Assembly: GCA_016286935.1 (NCBI GenBank)
Contig: JAEEUO010000019.1
Location: forward strand, 1 to 9,875
Source of the DNA: Bacillota bacterium
GTDB taxonomy: Bacteria; Bacillota; Clostridia; Peptostreptococcales; Anaerovoracaceae
DNA length: 9,875 nucleotides
Direction: 5' to 3'
Shown here: positions 1 through 9,080 of the stretch, piece by piece
Numbering within the stretch: position 1 is the stretch's first letter
Layout: the number at the start of each line of letters is the position of its first letter
The notes under the pieces: generated by a model
The model's database searches: none
What the model saw: only the letters and a program-made list of their open reading frames with translations
Told to the model about the DNA's origin: nothing
Program-made: the position numbers and the translations under genes

Positions 1-549
1 TCCGTCCTGTTCAGCTACGGCGATATGCAGTACCTCCCGAAGGAGGAGCGCGCGAACATCTCGATCGGCAGGGCGATCCGCAGGGGCGTCCTCCATCCGA
101 TCACGTTCGGCGCCCTGTTCGGGATCCTCGTCGCCGTCTTCCGCATCCCCCTGCCCGAGATCCTGACCGGAACGATCTCCACCGTCGGAGGCCTCTGCAG
201 CCCGCTCGCGATGATCTACATCGGCTCCATCCTCGGCGACTGCGACATCCGCCTGCCGAAGAACGAGGTCCGTCCGCTCATCGCCGGCGTCGGCTACAAG
301 CTCTTCATCAGCCCCCTCATCGCGCTCGGGCTGGCGCTCCTCCTCGTCCGGACCGGCCTCTTCACACCCGTGATGGCGAACACGTTCGTCATCTGCGCCG
401 CGATGCCGACCGTCGCCTACAGCCTCGTGTTCGCCGAGCAGCACAGCGGCAACGTCCGCCTCGCCGGATGGGCCGTCCTCGTCTCGACGGTCATCTCGAT
501 CGCGACGATCCCGCTCTTCCGCGAGCTGCTCGTCCGGATCGCGTTCTAG
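1..549 (+). CDS. AEC-family (auxin efflux carrier-like) membrane transporter, C-terminal part
   Basis: The reading frame is open from base 1, so the 5' end of the gene lies outside the window; the ATG at 25 is internal. The 182 visible residues hold about five hydrophobic helices. They follow the pattern of the C-terminal half of AEC/Mem_trans carriers: a GVLHPITFGALFGIL helix, then LPEILTG, a small-residue stretch GGLCSPLAMIYIGSIL, a LFISPLIALGLALLL helix, and the AAMPTVAYSLVFAEQ segment with VLVSTVISIATIP before the end. Proteins of this family are inner-membrane secondary carriers, in bacteria often proposed to move organic acids such as malate or other small anions; the substrate here cannot be told. 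The gene ends in TAG and converges on nifJ, sharing a terminator. Family assignment is firm, function is not. Confidence 0.85.
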   Translation, partial: SVLFSYGDMQYLPKEERANISIGRAIRRGVLHPITFGALFGILVAVFRIPLPEILTGTISTVGGLCSPLAMIYIGSILGDCDIRLPKNEVRPLIAGVGYKLFISPLIALGLALLLVRTGLFTPVMANTFVICAAMPTVAYSLVFAEQHSGNVRLAGWAVLVSTVISIATIPLFRELLVRIAF

Positions 550-582
550 CCCCTTCCGGACCGGAAACCGTTTTCCCGCATA

Positions 583-616
583 AAAAGACCCGGCTCGTTC
601 GAGCCGGGTCTTCTTT
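583..616. terminator. Bidirectional rho-independent terminator between the AEC gene and nifJ
   Basis: A near-perfect stem pairs 585-596 with 601-612 around a GTTC loop and is very GC-rich (core GACCCGGCTC). On the plus strand it is followed by TTCTTTATT. On the minus strand it is followed by TTTTTAT. It lies 36 bases after the AEC stop and about 15 bases after the nifJ stop, so it can end both convergent transcripts. Confidence 0.9.
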
Positions 617-626
617 ATTGAACCGT

Positions 627-4282
<3,656 letters not shown>

Positions 4283-4291
4283 TCCGAAACA

Positions 4292-4322
4292 ATCAAAAAA
4301 ACCGCGCGTTTTCGTGCGGTTT
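4292..4322 (-). terminator. Rho-independent terminator of the GGDEF gene
   Basis: A stem pairs 4299-4308 with 4313-4322 (AAACCGC... with one G-T pair) around a TTTT loop. On the minus strand the stem runs straight into seven T residues (plus-strand A at 4295-4301). It lies about 20 bases after the GGDEF stop codon and directly before the nifJ -35 box. On the plus strand there is no useful T-tract, so it works in one direction only. Confidence 0.85.
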
Positions 4323-4343
4323 CGGTATTAATTTTCGTACATC

Positions 4344-5402
4344 TCAGGCGTTTTTGTGGAAGAGCGCCTTTTCCGCGTACATCATCGCGTCCGATTCCTT
4401 CAGAAGCTCGTCGGGAGACTTCGTTCCGTCCGCGCAGAAGCTGTAGCCGACGGAGCAGCTGTACGGCGTTTCGGCGACGTTCCGGCGGATGCGTTCGACG
4501 AGCCGTTCGACCTCGAACCGGTCGGTCTGGCGGCAGACGACGACGAATTCGTCGCCTCCGGTCCGGTATGCCGATTCCCTGCGCCCCAGGGCGCGCGCGA
4601 AGCAGCCCGCGAGCGCGGTCAGGGCCTCATCTCCGACCGCGTGGCCTTTCGTGTCGTTGACGGCCTTGAGCCCGTTCATATCGATCGACAGGAGCGCGGT
4701 GATGCTGCCGGGATCGTTCGCGATGTCCGCGTAGAAGGCCTGGCGGTTGAGAAGTCCCGTCAGCGAGTCCTTTTTCGTGAGCTGGAGGATCAGGAAGACG
4801 TAATAGACGAACAGCGCGATGGCGATCGTCGTGCAGAAGATCCGGGAGAACGCGCTCCCGAGCACGAACGGCAGGAGAAGGCCCGCGCCGAGCGCCAAGC
4901 CGAGGAACGCGATCGGGACGATCTCCATCGACCGTTTGTTGCTGTTCTTCACGAGCGTCACGATCAGGACGGCGGCATACACGCCGACCATGATGAACGG
5001 CAGATAGCCGAGCGGTCCGCGCATGAGCCGGCCGTTTTCGCCGAGGGAGAAGACGATGCCCGTCGGGATCGAGATGAAATCGACCGCGGCGAGGATGATC
5101 GCGGGGATGAAGACGATCCAGCGGATCTTCGTGTTCAGCGAGTAGATGACCTGCGCGATGATGAACGGCGTCGCGCTGTAGCGGATCGCCATCAGGACGG
5201 TCCGGGCGGCGGTGTGTGTGCCGAGATCGGCGTAATAGAACTCCAGGAACACGAGGCTCGACAGGACGAAGATCGTGACGATGAGCGTGTACATGCGGCG
5301 GATCGTCACCCGGTCGAGAAAGATCGTCTCCGTCAGGGAGATCGCGAACGCCAGAAGAACGAGGATCAGCGCCCAGTTCTGCAGAATGTATTCATTTAGC
5401 AA
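4344..5402 (-). CDS. Seven-helix membrane protein with a C-terminal GGDEF (diguanylate cyclase) domain
   Basis: The 352-residue protein has about seven predicted membrane helices (near 10-28, 38-56, 68-89, 93-112, 132-152, 161-182, 188-208), then a cytoplasmic GGDEF domain from KDSLTGLLNR (211-220). The domain keeps the metal residue D241 in SIDMNGLKAVND, GH and GDE near 253-259, and an exact GGDEF loop at 282-286. It should therefore make c-di-GMP from two GTP. The expected RxxD inhibitory site five residues before GGDEF is absent (GRRE is there instead). The start is TTG 5402: AAAGGAGG lies six bases upstream, whereas the only in-frame ATG, at 5528, falls inside the -35 box of the promoter. 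The membrane part probably senses a signal, but I do not recognise a named sensor domain. A terminator follows, so it is a single-gene unit. Confidence 0.9.
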   Translation of the reverse strand: MLNEYILQNWALILVLLAFAISLTETIFLDRVTIRRMYTLIVTIFVLSSLVFLEFYYADLGTHTAARTVLMAIRYSATPFIIAQVIYSLNTKIRWIVFIPAIILAAVDFISIPTGIVFSLGENGRLMRGPLGYLPFIMVGVYAAVLIVTLVKNSNKRSMEIVPIAFLGLALGAGLLLPFVLGSAFSRIFCTTIAIALFVYYVFLILQLTKKDSLTGLLNRQAFYADIANDPGSITALLSIDMNGLKAVNDTKGHAVGDEALTALAGCFARALGRRESAYRTGGDEFVVVCRQTDRFEVERLVERIRRNVAETPYSCSVGYSFCADGTKSPDELLKESDAMMYAEKALFHKNA

Positions 5403-5499
5403 GGGCGGCCTCCTTTCTTCCGTTCGGACGGCGTACGCGAACCTTAACACATGACGAATTACCGGCACGGCGGCCGGATTACACGGGCATAACAGGTTT

Positions 5500-5528
5500 A
5501 TTATACTCCTTTGCCGGGCGTGATGCAA
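5500..5528 (-). promoter_or_regulatory. Promoter of the GGDEF gene
   Basis: On the minus strand TTGCAT (5528-5523) and a perfect TATAAT (5505-5500) are 17 bases apart. The predicted start near 5493 gives a leader of about 90 nt before the TTG codon. The leader holds short GC-rich inverted repeats but is too short for a c-di-GMP or other large riboswitch. Confidence 0.8.
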
Positions 5529-5550
5529 GCGGAGCCCCGCCGAAAAACCG

Positions 5551-5580
5551 TTGGCGTTTTCCCGCCGCCGGATGTAGAAT
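5551..5580 (+). promoter_or_regulatory. Probable promoter of the MATE gene
   Basis: TTGGCG (5551-5556) and TAGAAT (5575-5580) are 18 bases apart. Transcription would begin around 5587-5589, one to three bases before the ATG at 5590, so the mRNA would be nearly leaderless if that ATG is used. A weaker alternative is TATACT at 5502-5507, overlapping the divergent GGDEF -10 box, but it has no convincing -35 box. Confidence 0.5.
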
Positions 5581-5589
5581 GATTCCGTT

Positions 5590-6948
5590 ATGAAACTGAC
5601 GGAGGCGAAAACGCTGAATATGACCGAGGGAAGGATCGGGCGTCTTCTTGTGACGTTCGCGATCCCGCTGCTCGTCGGCTATCTCTTCCAGCAGCTCTAC
5701 AACCTCGTCGACAGCCTCATAATCGGCAACTACGAAGGTTCCGACGCGCTCGCCGCCGTCGGGATCGGCCATTACCCGCTCAACATCTGCGTCAACTTCT
5801 TCCTCGGCCTTTCGGGCGGCGTGACGGTCCTCGTCTCCCGCCACTTCGGCTCCGGCGACCGCGAGGCACTCCGGCAGAACGTCGAGAACGCGTCCTCGCT
5901 CGTGATCGCCGCGTCGCTTCCGGTCATGGTCCTCGGGTATGTGCTCGCGAACCCGATCCTGCGCGCCGTGAACACGCCGGATTCCGCCTACGCGCTCACG
6001 TACGCTTATATGGTCCCGCTCTTCCTCGGCATCGCCGGGACGCTCGGCTACAACATGAACGCCGGCATCCTCCGCGGGATGGGCGATTCCGTCTCGCCGC
6101 TCGTCTTTCTCATCATCGCGACCGTCGTGAACATCGCGCTCGATTTCCTCTTCATCGGCGCGTTCCGCTGGTCGGCGTTCGGCGCGGCCCTCGCGACGGT
6201 CATCGCGCAGTGGACGAGCTGGATCTATTCGATCATCCACATCAACCGCCGCTACCCCGAATACCGGATCCGGCCGCTCCGGATCCGCTTCCACGCGTTC
6301 GAGATGCGCCGCCTGATCCGCGTCGGCCTTCCGATGGCGCTGAGCTCGGGCCTGTTCGCCCTCGGCCACACGATCCTTTCGGGCATCGTCAACTCCAACG
6401 GCACGGCGTTCTCCGCCGGCTACAACGTCGCGATGAAGCTCGACGCGCTCGATTTCTACACGCTCGCGTCGTTCGCGGCCGCGGTCACGACGTTCGCGGG
6501 CCAGAACGTCGGCGCGGGCCGGTTCGACCGCCTGCGGAGCGGCCTTCTGACCGGGCTCGCGATCGCGCTCTCCGCGACGGTCGTGACGTCGCTCCTCGTC
6601 GCGCTTCCGTCCGGCTGGCTCGTGTCGCTGTTCGACCGCTCCCCCGACGTCGTCGCCGTCGGCCGCGGCGCGGTCATCCGTTTCGTGCCCTACTACGTCA
6701 TCTACACGGCGTTCTATATGATCTGCGCGTTCCTCAACGGGATCGGCGACACGAAGATCTCCCTCGCCGGAAACATGTTCCTGTTCTGGGCCGTCCGCCT
6801 GCCGGCCGCGTTCCTTCTGAACCGCTCCGCGGACCCGATCAACGTGTTCTACTGCTACCCGATCAGCTGGATCGGCGGCCTTCTGATCGTCCTTCCGTAC
6901 TTCCTCTCGGGCCGCTGGAAAAGGAAGCTCGAGCGGGATCATCACTAA
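5590..6948 (+). CDS. MATE-family multidrug/cation exporter
   Basis: The 452-residue protein has the usual length and two-fold repeat of MATE antiporters: 12 predicted membrane helices that export drugs or metabolites in exchange for Na+ or H+. The N-terminus MTEGRIGRLLVTFAIPLLVG (11-30), then FQQLYNLVD (33-41), is typical of the Bacillota branch. The repeats show matching signatures: ILRGMGDS (160-167) and FLNGIGDTK (381-389), and SRHFGSGD (83-90) and GQNVGAGRFD (304-313). The start is uncertain. ATG 5590 has no ribosome binding site. GGAGG at 5601-5605 lies inside the frame, 8 bases before an in-frame CTG (5614) and 14 before ATG 5620, where the conserved MTEG begins. It is divergent from the GGDEF gene and convergent with the FAD gene. 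The substrate is unknown. Confidence 0.93.
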   Translation: MKLTEAKTLNMTEGRIGRLLVTFAIPLLVGYLFQQLYNLVDSLIIGNYEGSDALAAVGIGHYPLNICVNFFLGLSGGVTVLVSRHFGSGDREALRQNVENASSLVIAASLPVMVLGYVLANPILRAVNTPDSAYALTYAYMVPLFLGIAGTLGYNMNAGILRGMGDSVSPLVFLIIATVVNIALDFLFIGAFRWSAFGAALATVIAQWTSWIYSIIHINRRYPEYRIRPLRIRFHAFEMRRLIRVGLPMALSSGLFALGHTILSGIVNSNGTAFSAGYNVAMKLDALDFYTLASFAAAVTTFAGQNVGAGRFDRLRSGLLTGLAIALSATVVTSLLVALPSGWLVSLFDRSPDVVAVGRGAVIRFVPYYVIYTAFYMICAFLNGIGDTKISLAGNMFLFWAVRLPAAFLLNRSADPINVFYCYPISWIGGLLIVLPYFLSGRWKRKLERDHH

Positions 6949-6979
6949 AAAACCGGCGCCCGAGGGCGCCGGCGTTTTC
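6947..6979. terminator. Bidirectional terminator between the MATE and FAD genes
   Basis: A perfect 8-bp stem, CCGGCGCC (6953-6960) with GGCGCCGG (6965-6972), closes on a CGAG loop. On the plus strand it is followed by CGTTTTCT. On the minus strand it is followed by six T residues (plus-strand A at 6947-6952). The run of A overlaps the MATE stop codon TAA at 6946-6948. The FAD gene ends 20 bases to the right. Confidence 0.9.
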
Positions 6980-6991
6980 TATCCGCGTTTT

Positions 6992-8401
6992 TTATCTGTT
7001 TTTGTTCGCGATCAGCTCGCGTCCCATCCGGACGCCCATCGCCGAGGCCATCATCAGGCCGCGCGTCCACCCCGATGAATCGCCGAGGCAGTGGAGGCCG
7101 CGGATCGACGTGTTGAGGTGTTCGTCCATCTTGACCTTGTTCGAGTAGAACTTCAGCTCCGGTCCGTAGAGAAGCGTCTCCGCGGAGGCGAAGCCGGGAA
7201 CGACTTCGTCCATCGCCTGGATGAAGTTGATGATGTTGACCATCGTGCGGTACGGGATCGCGGCCGTCAGATCGCCCGCGACGGCGTCCGGAAGCGTCGG
7301 CCGGACGTTGGACTGGGCCAGTTCCTTCGCCCACGTCCGCTTGCCGTCGAGGATGTCGCCGAACCGCTGGACGAGGATCGAGCCGTTCGCGAGCATGTTC
7401 GTCAGCTCGCCGACTTTCTGGGCGTACTCGATCGGTTTGTTGAACGGGACGCTGAAGTTATGGGAGCAGAGGATCGCGACGTTCGTATTCTCGCTCTTGA
7501 TTTCCTTGAACGAATGGCCGTTCACGACCGCAAGATCGTTGTCGTAGTTTTCCTGGGCGACGAATCCGCCGGGGTTCTGGCAGAACGTCCGGACCTTGTT
7601 CTTCCAGGGGCCCGGATAGCCGATCAGCTTCGATTCGTAGAGGGCGTTGTTGACCTCCTCCATGATCTCGTTGCGGACCTCGACGCGGACGCCGATGTCG
7701 ACCGTTCCGGGGACGTGGGCGATGTCGTTCTCGCGGCAGAGCTTTTCGAGCCATTCCGCGCCGCGGCGGCCGGTCGCGATGACCGTTTCGTCCGCGCGGA
7801 TCTCCGTCGTCTCGCCCGTCTTCACGTTTTCGACGACGACGCCCTCGCAGGTGCGGTCGTTTTGGATGATCGACTGGCAGTCGTATCCGAAAAGGATCTC
7901 GACGCCGTTGGAGAGGAGATGGTTCTGGATCGCGGTGTAGAGCGACTGGGCCTTTTCGGTGCCTAAGTGGCGGATCGGGCAGTCGACGAGCTGGAGTCCC
8001 GCGCGGATCGCGCGGCGGCGGATCGCCTTGACGGCGTCGGGATCGCCGACGCCTTCGACGTGGGCGTCCGCGCCGAATTCCAGATAGATCGTATCGGTGT
8101 AGTCGATCAGGCTCTGGGCCTCCTCGCGACCGACGAGGTCCGGGAACGCGCCGCCGACCTCGCACGAAAGCGACAGCTTTCCGTCCGAGAACGCGCCGGC
8201 ACCCGAGAAGCCGGTCGTGATGTGGCAGTACGGCTTGCAGTTCATGCATTTGCCGGTCTTGTCCTTCGGGCAGACGCGCCGTTCGACGGGCTGTCCTTTT
8301 TCCACAAGGACGATCTTCCGCGTATCGCCGTTGCGGAGCAGTTCGAGGGCGGTGAAGATTCCGGCGGGGCCGGCGCCGATGATGACGAGATCCGTTTTCA
8401 T
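6992..8401 (-). CDS. FAD-dependent dehydrogenase of the uncharacterised COG2509 type
   Basis: The 469-residue soluble flavoprotein begins with a Rossmann dinucleotide fold: DLVIIGAGPAG at 4-14, ending in an acidic residue at the second strand (VLVEKG, 31-36). A second nucleotide-binding signature, VIATGRRG, is at 207-214, and a C-terminal FAD-contact segment, GDSSGWTRGLMMASAMG, at 440-456. Right after the first fold comes a cysteine cluster, C44, C52, C55 and C59, followed by TGFSGAGAFSDGKL (62-75), a signature I associate with this family. Substrate and electron acceptor are not known. The start ATG 8401 has AAAGGAAG six bases upstream. The gene has its own promoter at 8490-8518 and a shared terminator downstream. 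Alternative labels such as NAD(P)/FAD-dependent oxidoreductase describe the same family. Confidence 0.9.
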   Translation of the reverse strand: MKTDLVIIGAGPAGIFTALELLRNGDTRKIVLVEKGQPVERRVCPKDKTGKCMNCKPYCHITTGFSGAGAFSDGKLSLSCEVGGAFPDLVGREEAQSLIDYTDTIYLEFGADAHVEGVGDPDAVKAIRRRAIRAGLQLVDCPIRHLGTEKAQSLYTAIQNHLLSNGVEILFGYDCQSIIQNDRTCEGVVVENVKTGETTEIRADETVIATGRRGAEWLEKLCRENDIAHVPGTVDIGVRVEVRNEIMEEVNNALYESKLIGYPGPWKNKVRTFCQNPGGFVAQENYDNDLAVVNGHSFKEIKSENTNVAILCSHNFSVPFNKPIEYAQKVGELTNMLANGSILVQRFGDILDGKRTWAKELAQSNVRPTLPDAVAGDLTAAIPYRTMVNIINFIQAMDEVVPGFASAETLLYGPELKFYSNKVKMDEHLNTSIRGLHCLGDSSGWTRGLMMASAMGVRMGRELIANKNR

Positions 8402-8419
8402 CCCAGTCTTCCTTTCCGG

Positions 8420-8440
8420 AGGCCCGTTTTTTACAGGCCT
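8420..8440 (-). promoter_or_regulatory. Stem-loop in the leader of the FAD gene
   Basis: On the minus strand AGGCCTGT and ACGGGCCT pair over 8 bp (one G-T pair) around an all-A loop. It lies just upstream of the GGAAAGGAAG ribosome binding site at 8417-8408. It is not followed by a T-tract, so it is not a terminator. It could stabilise the leader or affect access to the binding site. The hairpin is visible; any regulatory role is inference. Confidence 0.45.
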
Positions 8441-8489
8441 GCGTTACAAATCGAAAGCGCCCGACATCGCGAGCGCTGTGCACAAGTGA

Positions 8490-8518
8490 ATCTTATCGGG
8501 TTTCGGCGTATTTGTCAA
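8490..8518 (-). promoter_or_regulatory. Promoter of the FAD gene, inside the end of the PC4 gene
   Basis: On the minus strand a perfect TTGACA (8518-8513) and TAAGAT (8495-8490) are 17 bases apart. The -35 box is within the last codons of the PC4-domain gene, and the TAA stop of that gene forms the start of the -10 box. Transcription would begin near 8483, giving a leader of about 80 nt. Confidence 0.75.
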
Positions 8519-8981
8519 CCGCGTTTTCGGCGGGCGGCGGGGCGGGCGCGTCCGGTTTCCGGAAGCCGTATTTGTTGAAGTCGACCGTATTCAGGATATC
8601 CCGCAAACGGATCGCCTCTTCGGTCTTGAGGGTGATTCCCTTGGACATGTGTTCGTGGATCCGGTCCCAGGCGCGGATATCGTACTTCGCGTACCCGTCG
8701 TTCCAGGAGACCCAGTTCAGCTCGATGTCGCGGTTCTGGTAGCCCTTTCCGATCACGCCGAAGTGTTTGAAGATCTTGAAGCGGATCTCGTCGCGGCCGT
8801 TTCCTTCCGCGGCGGAGGCAGGCTTCTCCGCGTCGTCCGGAGCCGCGAGCTCCTCCGCGGGAACGCCCGCGCCGGGCAGTTCGAATCCCTCCGCCTCGTC
8901 GCGGACCTCGCCCGTCTCGGGATCGACCGGTTCGAAGCCTTCCGGCCGGTTTTCGGTGTATTCGTTTTTCTTCGGGGACAT
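8493..8981 (-). CDS. YdbC/PC4-domain single-stranded nucleic-acid-binding protein with disordered flanks
   Basis: The 162-residue protein has a YdbC-type PC4 (p15 coactivator-like) domain at about 65-131. Its marks are IRFKIFKHFGVIG (66-78), IELNWVSWNDGYAKYDIR (86-103) and the HMSKGITLKTEEAIRLRDIL segment (111-130). Bacterial relatives bind single-stranded DNA, so a role in transcription or DNA repair is likely but unproven. Residues 8-62 are acidic and rich in Ala, Pro, Gly and Glu; the last 20 or so are Pro/Ala-rich. Both look disordered, and they make the protein about twice the size of the roughly 75-residue stand-alone domain. ATG 8981 is chosen because AAAGGA lies about seven bases upstream. 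In-frame ATGs at 9011 and 9050 fall at the transcription start and in the -35 box. Confidence 0.88.
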   Translation of the reverse strand: MSPKKNEYTENRPEGFEPVDPETGEVRDEAEGFELPGAGVPAEELAAPDDAEKPASAAEGNGRDEIRFKIFKHFGVIGKGYQNRDIELNWVSWNDGYAKYDIRAWDRIHEHMSKGITLKTEEAIRLRDILNTVDFNKYGFRKPDAPAPPPAENAVDKYAETR

Positions 8982-9020
8982 AGGTGTTCCTTTCCCTGCC
9001 CTCTTCGTCATCCCACCGAA

Positions 9021-9050
9021 AGGATAGCACAGGGAATCGCTTCCTGTCAA
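9021..9050 (-). promoter_or_regulatory. Promoter of the PC4-domain gene
   Basis: On the minus strand TTGACA (9050-9045) and TATCCT (9026-9021) are 18 bases apart, with TG one base before the -10 box (extended -10). The start would be near 9014, leaving a leader of about 33 nt. The spacer holds a small inverted repeat, GGAA-TCGC-TTCC at 9033-9044, in the position of an operator. Confidence 0.75.
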
Positions 9051-9080
9051 GGTATTTATTTACAATTACACTAATTCTTA

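Noticed and set aside
4356..5399. A 347-codon open frame antisense to the GGDEF gene
   Set aside because: Again in codon register with the real gene and rich in Asp/Arg/Glu; the minus-strand frame has a GGDEF domain, promoter, binding site and terminator.
5403..5493. Possible riboswitch (such as c-di-GMP) in the GGDEF leader
   Set aside because: The leader is only about 90 nt, has no conserved aptamer core that I can recognise, and includes only short GC-rich hairpins.
5403..5528. Upstream ATG (5528) as the start of the GGDEF protein
   Set aside because: That codon lies within the -35 box, upstream of the predicted transcript start, and the extra 42 residues are not membrane-like. The TTG at 5402 has a strong GGAGG site.
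5479..6945. A 488-codon open frame antisense to the MATE gene
   Set aside because: Same register effect as at nifJ; Arg/Asp/Glu-rich product with no recognisable domain, while the plus-strand frame is a clear MATE protein.
8456..8476. Hairpin AGCGC / GCGCT as a terminator of the PC4 gene
   Set aside because: The stem is only 5 bp with an 11-12 base loop, and the following minus-strand sequence is TTTCGATTT, not a clean T-tract; it also falls in the leader of the FAD transcript.
7091..8578. Two consecutive plus-strand open frames (7091-7966 and 7967-8578) antisense to the FAD gene
   Set aside because: They are one antisense register broken only by a single TTA Leu codon of the FAD gene near 7964. 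That confirms codon bias, not coding, as the cause.
8982..9050. Longer N-terminus of the PC4-domain protein from ATG 9050 or 9011
   Set aside because: Both codons overlap the promoter or the expected transcription start and lack a binding site; ATG 8981 has one.
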